Below, one piece after another: positions 12,533 to 21,108 of a DNA stretch of 26,838 nucleotides; positions within the stretch are counted from its first letter, which is position 1, and the number at the start of each line of letters is the position of its first letter. The notes under the pieces were generated by a model, which saw only the letters and a program-made list of their open reading frames with translations, made no database searches and had not been told where the DNA came from. Location of the stretch: positions 1 to 26,838 of the IMG/VR virus record IMGVR_UViG_3300030406_003470, one strand, 5' to 3'. A program made the position numbers and the translations under genes. The DNA comes from a virus.

Positions 12533-13210
12533 TTGCCTTACCTCCAAAGCAACATCCCGCATTTCAAGGCGTGGGTGAGAAGGGAATACACAGTCAATCA
12601 CGAAAGATACCATGGCGAGTTTTTACACGCGATGGTGATTGCTGTGACCACAATGCCTACTCGCTGTTTAAGCTTTCAGGTAATCTTTACTGGCTGTGAA
12701 GCTGATGGTGAAGATGATCCGAATGTGCATGGCGGTGCGATGTGGGCGCGTATGCCCATCACCGCATTAGTTGGTGATACCCCTTTTGAAGAATGGCCTA
12801 TCCCTATGGCCGTGCATGATGCTCAACCATGGGATTGTTCTTCACATACACATGCAGTATATGTTCTTGATCGAGCCACACCGTGTCCTTGGCTGGCCAA
12901 GATAGATGGCGAAATGTACCCCGCGAAATATTTGTTTACGGTAGATTATGCTGAGAATGAGATCGCAGATGACCCCGCTCAACACAAACAATCGCATGTA
13001 ATGGAGTTGTTGGACGCAGGGCCGTGGACTGGAAATATTGTGGCATTACCAAATAATCGTGTTAGAGTCACTCATCCAGCTTGGTTTGAGACTGGGAAAG
13101 GTGCGCCTGATTTTAAACCCTCCCAACATATTCATTACAGCAAATCGGACTTGGATTATACTTTGGATGTCAATAGAATATTTGACAACCTATACGCAGA
13201 CAAAGAGTAA
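12533..13210 (+). CDS. Conserved marine-phage protein of unknown function, 225 aa
   Basis: TTG start at 12533, preceded by GTGGGGA nine bases upstream. The sequence MPYLQSNIPHFKAWVRREYT matches the beginning of a protein I associate with uncultured marine phages, in which 'LPNNRVR' (VALPNNRVRVTHPAWF) and 'PDFKPSQ' near the C-terminus are also conserved. Between them are Trp/His/Asp-rich segments (GGAMWARMPITALVG, HDAQPWDCSSHTHAVYVLDR). Likely a compact beta-rich globular protein. Position between TerL and portal suggests a packaging or virion role, but no activity is known to me. Confidence 0.8.
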   Translation: MPYLQSNIPHFKAWVRREYTVNHERYHGEFLHAMVIAVTTMPTRCLSFQVIFTGCEADGEDDPNVHGGAMWARMPITALVGDTPFEEWPIPMAVHDAQPWDCSSHTHAVYVLDRATPCPWLAKIDGEMYPAKYLFTVDYAENEIADDPAQHKQSHVMELLDAGPWTGNIVALPNNRVRVTHPAWFETGKGAPDFKPSQHIHYSKSDLDYTLDVNRIFDNLYADKE

Positions 13211-13213
13211 GCC

Positions 13214-15778
13214 ATGGCAATTGAACGCGGTGTAGATGACATTGATAAAGAAGTCCTTGATATTGAGGACAACTCCAAGGAAATAGAGATTGGCGTGGAG
13301 GAAGAACCTGTTGCCTCTATGTTTGATGGGTTGGGTGACGAAGACGTAGAAACCCTGGAAGATGGCACAATGCTGATCGGCGCTCCTCCTATGGAGCAGA
13401 TGGATCAAGGCGAAGACTTCTATGCCAATCTGGCAGAAACCATTGATGAGTTTGAATTAGGCCGTATTTACAGTAATGCCATAGCTGATTTCCAAGCAGA
13501 TAAATCTTCTCGAAAGGAGTGGGAACAGCAATACAAGGAAGGTCTTGAATATCTTGGTATGAAGTTCGAGGACCGCACTGAGCCTTTCGAGGGCGCATCA
13601 GGTGTTATCCACCCTCTACTGGCTGAATCAGTTACTCAGTTTCAGGCACAGGCTTACAAAGAGATGTTACCCGCTGGCGGCCCAGTCAGGGCTCAGACTG
13701 TTGGCTTCGCCACCCCCGGACTAGATTTACAGGCAGCGCGTGTACAAGAGTACATGAACTATCAACTCACTCAGGTGATGAAAGAGTACGATCCTGAGAC
13801 AGATCAGTTGCTGTTTTATTTACCGCTATCAGGTAGTGCGTTTAGAAAGGTTCACTTTGACCAGACTTTAAACAGAGCAGTTTCCCGATTTATTCCTTCT
13901 GAGAAGCTGGTTGTGTCTTATGGCGCAACCAGTCTGGAAAGTGCAAATAGAATTACTCATGTCATTGATATGTCGATCAATGATGTTAAGAAAATGCAGC
14001 AATCAGGGTTTTATCGTAAAACCTCATTATCAAACATCACTGGAAACTCCAATGATCAGGATAGTATTCAGGAAGAGCTGGATGAATTGCAAGGTGTAAA
14101 ACCCTCATATGCGAACAGTGATGATTGTGAAATCTACGAAATGCATGTTGAGTTGGATATTCCAGGCTACGAAGATGTTGACCAGAATGGTGAACTGACC
14201 GGAATCAAACTTCCCTACATTGTCACACTATCACCTAAAGACTCATCGATTCTTTCGATTCGTAGAAATTACGAGCCCAATGATCCCATGCGTAAGCGTG
14301 TCGATTATTTCGTTCATTACAAGTTTTTACCAGGTGTCGGTTTTTATGGCTTTGGCCTGACTCATATGATTGGTGGATTGTCGCGTGGCGCGACCTCCAT
14401 ATTAAGACAGTTAATTGATGCGGGTACTTTAGCCAATTTACCCGGAGGATTTAAAGCTAGAGGCATTCGTATCAGGGATAGTGATACGCCAATCCAACCC
14501 GGAGAATTCAGGGATATGGATGCCCCCGGAGGGTCATTGCGTGATGCACTGATGCCGCTTCCGTTTAAAGAACCAAGTGGTACGTTATTAAATTTATTAG
14601 GAATGCTGGTTGAATCAGGCCAGCGTTTCGCTTCGATTGGTGACATGCAGATAGGAGATGGCAATCAGGCCGCTCCTGTAGGTACGACTGTTGCGTTACT
14701 GGAGCGCGGTAGCCGTGTCATGAGCGCGATTCATAAACGATTGCATTATTCACAGCGTGTTGAGTTTGGATTACTGGCGCAGGTCTTTAAGACTTACATG
14801 CCGCCATTTTATCCGTACATGACAGCCAATGGTAATCAGGCAGTTAAAGAAACTGACTTTGATGATCGTATAGACATTATTCCAGTATCTGATCCAAACA
14901 TATTCTCGATGAGCCAGCGCGTGATGATGGCTCAAGAAATGTTACAAATGGTTCAGGCCGCGCCAGAGATTCATGGCCCCATGGGAATTTATGAAGCATA
15001 CAAACGTATGTATGAAGCCATGGGAATACAACAGGTTGAGCAAATATTGCCGCCTCCCCCGCCCCCACCAGCCCCACTCGGCTCTGCGGAGGAGAACGGC
15101 ATGTTTGTCAGCGGTCAGCCTTATCAGCCTTTTCCTGAGCAGAATCATGACGCACACATTGCATCTCATTTATACCTTTATGGGACTGCTCTTGTGCAAA
15201 TGAATCCTCAGATTCAGTCTATTATCCAAGGTCATATTTATGCTCATATTGGATTAAAGGCTCAACAACTAGCGATGCAGGATCCAGAAGTCATGCAGAT
15301 GCAACAACAAATGCAGCAAGTTCAACAGTTGCCTATGGGAGGGATGCCTATGCAACCTGGTATGGCTCCTCCTATGAATCCTCAGTTAGAACAAATGCAA
15401 ATGCAGATGCAGAACTTAATTGAGAGTAAGGTGTCTGAAATTACTTCTAACTTGATGGAACAAATCGCACCAAGCTTTGGCCCTCAACAACCTGATGATC
15501 CTTTAGTTGAATTAAGAAGGCAGGAACTGGCAATCAAAGCTGAAGATGTAGAACGTAAGGCAGAAGATGCAGATCAACGTATTGCTCTGGACAGAGAGCG
15601 ATTAAGAGAGCAAAGTCGCCTTACTGAAGAAAAGATTAATTCATCTGAAGAAATTGCTGGCATGAAAGATGAGCGAACCAAAGAAAGGCTTGATCAACAG
15701 CGAGAATTCAAGATGGCAGACATGGCAAATAAGTCAATGAAAGACATGACCGATACTTTTTTTGGGAGAAACAAATGA
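13214..15778 (+). CDS. Portal protein with long C-terminal extension, 854 aa
   Basis: Portal proteins form the dodecameric vertex through which DNA enters and leaves. Supporting features: length, position after TerL, the N-terminal acid-rich part, then a portal-like core (EWEQQYKEGLEYLGMKFEDR, PFEGASGVIHPLLAESVTQF, HYKFLPGVGFYGFGLTHMIG, and the Gly/Ala-rich NQAAPVGTTVALLERGSRVM). After about residue 612 comes a run of eight prolines, a Gln/Met-rich segment (about 690-745) and an acidic-basic coiled coil ending FFGRNK. Such tails are long for the family. The stop overlaps the next start (ATGA). Family assignment is strong; the exact portal subfamily is not resolved. Confidence 0.88.
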   Translation: MAIERGVDDIDKEVLDIEDNSKEIEIGVEEEPVASMFDGLGDEDVETLEDGTMLIGAPPMEQMDQGEDFYANLAETIDEFELGRIYSNAIADFQADKSSRKEWEQQYKEGLEYLGMKFEDRTEPFEGASGVIHPLLAESVTQFQAQAYKEMLPAGGPVRAQTVGFATPGLDLQAARVQEYMNYQLTQVMKEYDPETDQLLFYLPLSGSAFRKVHFDQTLNRAVSRFIPSEKLVVSYGATSLESANRITHVIDMSINDVKKMQQSGFYRKTSLSNITGNSNDQDSIQEELDELQGVKPSYANSDDCEIYEMHVELDIPGYEDVDQNGELTGIKLPYIVTLSPKDSSILSIRRNYEPNDPMRKRVDYFVHYKFLPGVGFYGFGLTHMIGGLSRGATSILRQLIDAGTLANLPGGFKARGIRIRDSDTPIQPGEFRDMDAPGGSLRDALMPLPFKEPSGTLLNLLGMLVESGQRFASIGDMQIGDGNQAAPVGTTVALLERGSRVMSAIHKRLHYSQRVEFGLLAQVFKTYMPPFYPYMTANGNQAVKETDFDDRIDIIPVSDPNIFSMSQRVMMAQEMLQMVQAAPEIHGPMGIYEAYKRMYEAMGIQQVEQILPPPPPPPAPLGSAEENGMFVSGQPYQPFPEQNHDAHIASHLYLYGTALVQMNPQIQSIIQGHIYAHIGLKAQQLAMQDPEVMQMQQQMQQVQQLPMGGMPMQPGMAPPMNPQLEQMQMQMQNLIESKVSEITSNLMEQIAPSFGPQQPDDPLVELRRQELAIKAEDVERKAEDADQRIALDRERLREQSRLTEEKINSSEEIAGMKDERTKERLDQQREFKMADMANKSMKDMTDTFFGRNK

Positions 15779-16002
15779 GTAGCGTAAGACAAAAACGTGC
15801 AGAAGTTCATAAAGCTGAAGCGAGAGAAGCTGAAAGATTACGAGTCCAAGGTGGCGACATTGTTGAAAAGATTGAAAAACTGGTTGAGGAGGTTGAAGCA
15901 ACCCCGATTCCAGAAAAAAGCGTAGAGGCCAAAGCGCCAGTTAAAAAGAAAGCTAAGAAAAAGGCTGCTCCAAAAGCCAAGGCTCCAAAGAAATCCACAT
16001 AG
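15775..16002 (+). CDS. Small basic protein with histone-like tail, 75 aa
   Basis: Translationally coupled to the portal (ATGA). The first half is a charged helix (RQKRAEVHKAEAREAERLRV); the second half is a Lys/Ala/Pro tail (KKKAKKKAAPKAKAPKKST) very like the C-terminal tails of histone H1-type or bacterial nucleoid proteins. This suggests DNA binding or charge neutralisation in the capsid, by composition only. No family recognised. Confidence 0.75.
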   Translation: MSSVRQKRAEVHKAEAREAERLRVQGGDIVEKIEKLVEEVEATPIPEKSVEAKAPVKKKAKKKAAPKAKAPKKST

Positions 16003-16011
16003 GAGGATCGA

Positions 16012-16212
16012 ATGAATCCAATTAAACGTCAGACTTCGTTTCCACAGCCTACAGTTTCTGATAGCAAGGTCAGTATAAAAGACCAAGGCACGGTTGATTT
16101 TGCCAAGACAGAAGATGTTGCTAACCCAGGCCCACCTAAGCCTTTTGGCGCGGGTAAGATGCGTGGTGGCGGTGCAGCGATACGAGGCACTAAATTTGAA
16201 GGAATATTCTAA
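16012..16212 (+). CDS. Small virion-module protein ending in an RGGG/RG motif, 66 aa
   Basis: AGGAGG lies before the ATG. The protein is short and polar (MNPIKRQTSFPQPTVSDSKV) and ends MRGGGAAIRGTKFEGIF. The GGAAIRG ending resembles the GAALRGFGAEIR ending of the 341-aa lysine-rich protein at 11017-12042. The next gene starts directly after the stop. Likely a disordered virion or assembly peptide; function unknown. Confidence 0.75.
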   Translation: MNPIKRQTSFPQPTVSDSKVSIKDQGTVDFAKTEDVANPGPPKPFGAGKMRGGGAAIRGTKFEGIF

Positions 16213-17280
16213 ATGATTAGGTCAAGGGGTTTTCGTATTCCAAACATTGGAGAAATGGAAGATACAGGTATTGATGAAATTATTCGTAGGTATAAACCTG
16301 CTTCATCTACCAAGACAAAGACTCCTAAAAAAGCAAAGCCCGTTTCTAAAGCTAAAACTAAAAATCCTAAAGTTAAAACTAAAAGAAGATCTCCCGTAGG
16401 CAGAAGAATAAATATGAGAGGTGGTCCTTTAGGTTTAGAAGATTTAATAAACGATGAACAAACTATAAGGGAGAGATTTAAGCCTTCTGCTTCTATTGCT
16501 CCTGCTTCTATTAATCGATCTAAGACTATAGAAGGATATAAGAAAGCGTCTGAACAAAACGAATTACAAAGAAAATTTTCTTTGCCAGAAGGAGTTCGTT
16601 CTGGAGGAGAATATTATTATGATCCTATCACTGGAGATCCAATGTATAGGCCACCAATGCCAGTGGGCAAACCAGGAGTGCCTCAAGCACAAGTATTACC
16701 ACCTCCTATTAATTTAATTACGCAACGTCCTCAGATGATGCAGTTGAAGCCAGAAGAAAGCGAAGGGATTACGAGTGCGCCAGTAGCTTTAACTGATTAT
16801 TTTCCTACTGGAGGAGGAGGGGGATTATTTGGTGGGGGAAGAAATCTTGCTCCAGAACTAATACAAAGAATTAAAGAAGCTCAAGAAGCTAGAAGAGCTA
16901 CAGGTGGGGGAGGATTATTTGGTTTAATTGGTGGAGGCCAAAGAACATCAGTACCTAGTTTTCAAAATCCTTTCTTGGGTCAAATGCAAATGCAACAACC
17001 AATTAATCCTATAGTTGGTTTTCAAGATGAATCTCAACCTAAATTTCCAGACATTCCTCAATTTATGCAAAAAGCTGCTGGAGAAACCTTTGGTGGTTAT
17101 GGTGGTCTTCCATCAATCAAGCCTATTATGCAATACGCTGGGATGGGAGATTCGCCTTCTGCCCCACCAACCATGAATAAACAGAGGCCATTGCCAAGAC
17201 CTACTTATAATCCTGATGCACAGCCTGGTGGGCCATCAAGACCTAGAGTAGATATTTTAAGACGTTTATTTAAAACGTAA
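16213..17280 (+). CDS. Basic, Gly/Pro-rich protein, 355 aa
   Basis: ATG follows the preceding TAA with no gap; GAAGGA lies upstream. Residues about 30-70 are very basic (TKTKTPKKAKPVSKAKTK, KTKRRSPVGRR). The rest is low-complexity: Pro/Gln-rich stretches, FPTGGGGGLFGGGRN and GGGGLFGLIGGG (about 200-240), and a C-terminus ending RVDILRRLFKT. Little folded structure is expected. Codons are A/T-ending. It lies in the portal-to-scaffold interval, so it is probably a virion component or assembly factor, but no family was recognised. Confidence 0.75.
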   Translation: MIRSRGFRIPNIGEMEDTGIDEIIRRYKPASSTKTKTPKKAKPVSKAKTKNPKVKTKRRSPVGRRINMRGGPLGLEDLINDEQTIRERFKPSASIAPASINRSKTIEGYKKASEQNELQRKFSLPEGVRSGGEYYYDPITGDPMYRPPMPVGKPGVPQAQVLPPPINLITQRPQMMQLKPEESEGITSAPVALTDYFPTGGGGGLFGGGRNLAPELIQRIKEAQEARRATGGGGLFGLIGGGQRTSVPSFQNPFLGQMQMQQPINPIVGFQDESQPKFPDIPQFMQKAAGETFGGYGGLPSIKPIMQYAGMGDSPSAPPTMNKQRPLPRPTYNPDAQPGGPSRPRVDILRRLFKT

Positions 17281-17281
17281 A

Positions 17282-17479
17282 ATGGATTCACTAGCGTTAG
17301 CAGATTATATTTTAAAGAAGTTCAATGATTATGAAGAACGCGCCAAAGACTATTTGTCTGGTGGCGCAATCAAAGATATGGAGGATTACAAATTCGTAAT
17401 GGGTGAGTTATCAATGCTTCGCACCCTTCGCGAAGATTTAAAAGAAGCATTGCACGTTGAAGGAGACATCGATGAGTGA
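17282..17479 (+). CDS. Small conserved-type helical protein, 65 aa
   Basis: Starts one base after the preceding stop and overlaps the GroES-like gene by eight bases. The sequence is helical (ADYILKKFNDYEERAKDYL, then KFVMGELSMLRTLREDLKEA) and ends HVEGDIDE. Short helical proteins with an 'LR..L' core are frequent at this site in phages with similar gene order, without a known role that I can name. No clear ribosome-binding site, so expression may be coupled to upstream translation. Confidence 0.7.
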   Translation: MDSLALADYILKKFNDYEERAKDYLSGGAIKDMEDYKFVMGELSMLRTLREDLKEALHVEGDIDE

Positions 17480-17912
17480 ACCCCAAGTGGACACTATCGC
17501 ACAAACGTCTATTGCAGACGCATATATTGAACCAGAAAAAAGGGTCTTAGATCCTGAATTACTGGACAAATCGCTCTTAGAGCGCATGCCTAATCCAGCA
17601 GGTTATCGATTATTAGTTATGCCTTACAAAGGTAAAGGAATGACTGATGGTGGTATTATGCTGACTCAATCAACCGTAGATAGAGAAAATTTATCAACGA
17701 TTGTTGCTTATGTTTTAAAAGCTGGCCCCTTAGCTTATCAAGATGAAAGTAAGTTTGGAAATACTCCTTGGTGTAAGGAAGGTGATTGGGTTCTTATTGG
17801 TCGTTATGCAGGTGCTCGTTTTGCATTTGAAGATGGCGAAGAAGTAAAAATCATTAACGATGATGAAGTAATTGGGACCATAGCAGATCCCGATGACATC
17901 AAATCACTATAG
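17472..17912 (+). CDS. GroES-like co-chaperonin, 146 aa
   Basis: ATG at 17472 with AAGGAG six bases before; an in-frame TTG at 17457 lies too close to the same site. After a 40-residue extension, the Cpn10 (GroES) fold is suggested by PAGYRLLVMPY (43-52), a probable mobile loop KGKGMTDGGIMLTQST (53-68) with the hydrophobic IML that would contact GroEL, and KEGDWVLIGRYAGARFAF (102-119). Cellular GroES is about 97 residues. T4 gp31 and RB49 CocO are precedents of phage co-chaperonins needed for capsid folding. It lies just before scaffold and capsid, as expected. I infer it works with the host GroEL. Confidence 0.8.
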   Translation: MSEPQVDTIAQTSIADAYIEPEKRVLDPELLDKSLLERMPNPAGYRLLVMPYKGKGMTDGGIMLTQSTVDRENLSTIVAYVLKAGPLAYQDESKFGNTPWCKEGDWVLIGRYAGARFAFEDGEEVKIINDDEVIGTIADPDDIKSL

Positions 17913-17921
17913 GAGTAAATC

Positions 17922-18980
17922 ATGGCTGAAGAAACCTTAACCGAGGCTCTAGCTAATCTCAATGATGAAAACATTGATAAAGCTGCACTTCCTGAACAAA
18001 GGCGTGTTGAAGAGGATACCTCTGAAGAATCAACATTCATTGAACTAAGTGAAGAAGATGTTAACAGCATTGACCCAATTACCGATGATGTAGTTCAAGA
18101 AGACTTTGAATCAAAGCCTTTACCTAACGAAGAAGAATTAAACGAAGTAGAGCGAAGAAACAAAACTGCTCAAGATCGAATTAATAAGTCAGTTGCACAA
18201 GCTAAAGAATTTCAACGTAGAGAATTGCAAGCATTGCAATATGCCAAAACTCTTCTTGAAAAAAACCAAGAGCTTGAAGGTAAATTAAATACAACTCAAA
18301 GTGCAGCGGCTGAAGAAAACTTAAAAGTTCAAAAAAGTTATGGTGTTGAGTTTGAAAACCGTATTGATGCTCAAGCGGAAGGAGCGAAGAATGCTCTGAA
18401 AGCAGCAATGGATGCTGGAGATCAAGATGGTTTGATCGAAGCACAACAATTGTTAGCTAGAGCAGAAGCGGATCGAACTGCATTAAATCAATACAATCAG
18501 GAAATCGAAGAGTACGAACAAAAACTTCAAGATTACAATAATCGACAAGCTGAAGCGCAAACAGAAAGCCCCGCTCAATTACAGCAAGTTCCTCAACAAC
18601 CTCAATATCAAGAGCCATCTGACAAAGCAAAACAATGGGCAAATGATAATGAATGGTTTGGAAGCGACCGAATTATGACTAATGTGGCAATGGCAATCCA
18701 CGAAGACCTTGCCCGTACTGGCATTGACTTAGAATCTGACGAGTATTATTCTGAGTTGAATAACCGTATGCGACAAGAATTGCCGCATAAGTTTGATAAC
18801 GCTACAAACGACAGAAAAAACGTCCAGACTGTCGTTTCAACTACGCGCACAACTGGAAACGGACGCAATCAAAATGATCGTAGGATTGAACTAAGTCCAA
18901 GCGAACAGCAATTAGCTAAAAAACTTGGAGTACCGTTCAAAGAATACGCAAAACAAAAGATGAGGTTACAGAATTCATGA
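17922..18980 (+). CDS. Capsid scaffolding/assembly protein, 352 aa
   Basis: An acidic, coiled-coil-rich protein with Gln-rich linkers directly upstream of the capsid genes, the usual position and composition of scaffolds. Features: acidic N-terminus (EEDTSEESTFIELSEEDV), long helices (QRRELQALQYAKTLLEKNQ), a Gln/Pro linker (about 215-230), a Trp-containing helical unit (AKQWANDNEWFGSDRIMTNV), and the C-terminal capsid-binding type end LSPSEQQLAKKLGVPFKEYA. Scaffolds line the procapsid interior and leave before packaging is complete. It overlaps the next gene by four bases. Family call is strong by recall. Confidence 0.85.
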   Translation: MAEETLTEALANLNDENIDKAALPEQRRVEEDTSEESTFIELSEEDVNSIDPITDDVVQEDFESKPLPNEEELNEVERRNKTAQDRINKSVAQAKEFQRRELQALQYAKTLLEKNQELEGKLNTTQSAAAEENLKVQKSYGVEFENRIDAQAEGAKNALKAAMDAGDQDGLIEAQQLLARAEADRTALNQYNQEIEEYEQKLQDYNNRQAEAQTESPAQLQQVPQQPQYQEPSDKAKQWANDNEWFGSDRIMTNVAMAIHEDLARTGIDLESDEYYSELNNRMRQELPHKFDNATNDRKNVQTVVSTTRTTGNGRNQNDRRIELSPSEQQLAKKLGVPFKEYAKQKMRLQNS

Positions 18981-19447
18981 GCGAAGAAACAGCAAAAGGA
19001 TCTAATAGAACCCCAAGGAATGCTTCTTCTCGGTCTACACAGACTGCAAGAAAACCATGGACACCACCTCAAGTCTTAGAGACTCCTCCTCCACCCCCTG
19101 GCATGAAGTATAGATGGATACGAACTGCTATAAGAGGTGAAGATGATAAAACCAATGTTCACATGAGATTCCGCGAGGGATACGAACCTGTTAAACCAGA
19201 AGAAGTTTTAGGGTACGAATTACCTACAATTGAAGACGGTAAACATGCAGGTACTGTTGGCGTTGGCGGCTTGATTCTTTGCAAAATCCCAGAGGAAACA
19301 GTGGAAGAAAGGAATGCTCACTTCGAGCGTCAAACAGAAAACCAAATGAAAGCGGTTGATAATGATTTGATGCGAGAAGAGAACCCTGCAATGCCTATCT
19401 CTAGGGATAGAAAAACGCAGGTTTCATTTGGGAGTCCTAAAGCGTAG
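18977..19447 (+). CDS. Conserved-type virion-module protein, 156 aa
   Basis: Coupled to the scaffold by ATGA overlap. The N-terminus is basic and Ser/Thr-rich, followed by TPPPPPGMKYRWIRTAIRGE and DKTNVHMRFREGYEPVKPEE, then GKHAGTVGVGGLILCKIPEE. This pattern recurs next to scaffold genes in marine phages as I recall it. It is soluble and probably beta-rich in the middle with a charged helix at the end. A capsid-assembly or minor head role is likely from position; no activity is known. Confidence 0.8.
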   Translation: MSEETAKGSNRTPRNASSRSTQTARKPWTPPQVLETPPPPPGMKYRWIRTAIRGEDDKTNVHMRFREGYEPVKPEEVLGYELPTIEDGKHAGTVGVGGLILCKIPEETVEERNAHFERQTENQMKAVDNDLMREENPAMPISRDRKTQVSFGSPKA

Positions 19448-19488
19448 CTTTGGACATTATTTTGATTATGTTTTACGGAGAATAAAAG

Positions 19489-20073
19489 ATGGCTAATAAT
19501 GATGCCGCTTTTGGGATGCGTCCAACTAGGATGATAGGCGGTGCGCCTTACACTGGTGGACAAAGCCGTTACAGAATCGCTGCAAACTATGGAACAAGTA
19601 TATTTCAGGGCGACATGGTTGCCCAAGTTACCGGAGGTGGTGTAGAAGTACACGCTGATGGTGGTACTGTACCTATAGTTGGTGTATTCAACGGGTGTTC
19701 CTACACAGATCCCACAACTAGTGAGCAGGTTTTTAGTAATTACTATCCTGCTAGTACAAACGCTTCTGACATCATTGCATTTGTGATTGATGATCCGAAT
19801 GTCGTTTATGAAATTCAAGCAGACGCAGCGTTTCCAGTTGCCGACTTGTTCGGTAATTTTGACATCGTCTACACCAGTGCAGGTAGCACCGTAACTGGTA
19901 TTTCTGGAGCAGAGCTTGAAGTCTCAACAGGTGCAACTACAGCATCCTTGCCTATAAAAGCGATTGATATCTCAACTGACCCTGAGAATTCAGACGTTGC
20001 TTCGGCAAATACAAATGTTTTAGTTGTTATTCAAAACTCAATATTCGGCCAAAAAGGCGCTGGATTAGCATAG
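19489..20073 (+). CDS. Probable capsid decoration/head protein, 194 aa
   Basis: ACGGAG lies upstream of the ATG. The protein is beta-rich and Thr/Ala/Gly-rich, with low Lys: MANNDAAFGMRPTRMIGG, then IFQGDMVAQVTGGGVEVHAD and VFNGCSYTDPTTSEQVFSNY, PVADLFGNFDIVYTSAG. I recall the 'MANNDAAFG ... VGVFxGCxY' family beside the capsid gene in marine phages. A shell decoration or stabilising role is the likely one, by fold class and place. The 41-base gap upstream of it has no clear promoter. Confidence 0.75.
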   Translation: MANNDAAFGMRPTRMIGGAPYTGGQSRYRIAANYGTSIFQGDMVAQVTGGGVEVHADGGTVPIVGVFNGCSYTDPTTSEQVFSNYYPASTNASDIIAFVIDDPNVVYEIQADAAFPVADLFGNFDIVYTSAGSTVTGISGAELEVSTGATTASLPIKAIDISTDPENSDVASANTNVLVVIQNSIFGQKGAGLA

Positions 20074-20084
20074 GAGGCTAAATA

Positions 20085-20993
20085 ATGGCTATTTCAAGAG
20101 CACAATTAGCCAAAGAGCTAGAGCCAGGACTCAACGCTTTATTTGGCATGGAGTATGCGCGTTATGAAAACGAGCATGCAGAGATTTTTGAAACTGAATC
20201 TTCAGACAGAGCGTTTGAAGAGGAAGTACTAATCGTTGGTTTCGGTAATGCTGAAGTCAAAACTGAAGGGCAGGGCGTGAACTACGACCAAGCTTCTGAA
20301 GGTTTTACTGCCAGATACACCCATGAAACCGTATCACTTGCATTTGCGCTTACAGAAGAGGCTGTAGAGGACAACCTTTATGACCGACTTGGCGCACGTT
20401 ATACCAAGGCTTTGGCTAGAAGTATGGCGCACAGCAAGCAGGTTAAAGCTGCTAACGTATTGAACAATGCGTTTAGCTCAAGCTTTACTGGCGGTGACGG
20501 GGTTTCCCTGATCAACACAAGCCACCCATTAGCTGGTGGAGGCACGCTTGCTAATCGAGCATCTACAATGAGTGACCTTAATGAGACCTCATTAGAAAAT
20601 GCTTTGATCAGCATTAGTACTTTTGTTGATGACAGAAACATGATCTTGGCTCTTCAGGGAACCAAGCTGATTGTTCCTCCTCAACTTCAGTTTGTTGCTG
20701 ATCGATTGCTTGAAAGCCCTGGAAGGGTTGGTACAGCAGATAACGACATCAACGCTGTAAGGAACATGGGTCTGTTGCCGCAAGGTTATGCAGTCAACCA
20801 TTTCTTGACAGACACAGATGCGTTTTTCATTCTGACTGACTGTCCTGATGGGTTTAAGCACTTTGAGCGTTCTCCAATAGCCACCTCAATGGAAGGTGAC
20901 TTTGATACTGGTAACGTGAGATACAAGGCGCGTGAGCGATATAGTTTTGGATTTTCTAATCCACGCTGCGTGTTTGGTTCTCAAGGAGCTTAA
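20085..20993 (+). CDS. Major capsid protein, HK97 fold (Mu gpT-like), 302 aa
   Basis: AGGAGG precedes the ATG. The sequence matches the gpT-like major head family: N-arm MAISRAQLAKELEPGLNALF, EIFETESSDRAFEEEVLIVG (E-loop region, about 32-51), ETVSLAFALTEEAVEDNLYD, DGVSLINTSHPLAGGGTLAN, and C-terminal YKARERYSFGFSNPRCVFGS. Hundreds of copies build the shell around the portal. It follows the scaffold and putative decoration genes and ends in a strong terminator, consistent with very high expression. No cleavage site is evident. Identity is confident; the closest relatives are not determined. Confidence 0.9.
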   Translation: MAISRAQLAKELEPGLNALFGMEYARYENEHAEIFETESSDRAFEEEVLIVGFGNAEVKTEGQGVNYDQASEGFTARYTHETVSLAFALTEEAVEDNLYDRLGARYTKALARSMAHSKQVKAANVLNNAFSSSFTGGDGVSLINTSHPLAGGGTLANRASTMSDLNETSLENALISISTFVDDRNMILALQGTKLIVPPQLQFVADRLLESPGRVGTADNDINAVRNMGLLPQGYAVNHFLTDTDAFFILTDCPDGFKHFERSPIATSMEGDFDTGNVRYKARERYSFGFSNPRCVFGSQGA

Positions 20994-21000
20994 AGCAGAT

Positions 21001-21024
21001 AGGGGGCTTTATGCCCCCTTTATT
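21001..21024 (+). terminator. Terminator after the major capsid gene
   Basis: AGGGGGC (21001-21007) pairs with GCCCCCT (21013-21019) around TTTAT, followed by TTATT. It starts eight bases after the capsid stop. The T-run is short, so some read-through into the downstream neck and tail genes is likely. Confidence 0.85.
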
Positions 21025-21025
21025 A

Positions 21026-21101
21026 CTGGGATACACTAGCCCTAGCGACTGGCCCAGCAGACGCTTACGAAGACTCTAGGGCGAAACCTTTCGTAAGGAG
21101 G
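21026..21101 (+). ncRNA. Possible kissing-loop leader RNA before the 21109 gene
   Basis: Two hairpins are readable: CTGGG (21026-21030) with CCCAG (21053-21057), and CTTACGAA (21064-21071) with TTCGTAAG (21090-21097). The first loop contains GCCCTAG (21039-21045) and the second loop contains CTAGGGC (21076-21082), which are perfectly complementary over seven bases, so a loop-loop contact can form. The second stem covers the first half of the Shine-Dalgarno AAGGAGG (21095-21101), seven bases from the ATG. This fits a leader that controls translation. It does not match a riboswitch class that I can name. Confidence 0.45.
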
Positions 21102-21108
21102 AAACCTG

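Noticed and set aside
11975-12613. 212-residue antisense open frame opposite the lysine-rich genes
   Set aside because: A by-product of A-rich coding DNA; the Phe/Leu/Ser composition is what antisense of Lys codons gives, and the sense genes have good signals and overlaps.
17457-17471. TTG start five codons upstream of the GroES-like ATG
   Set aside because: AAGGAG lies within this extension and is properly spaced from the ATG at 17472, so the ATG is the better start.
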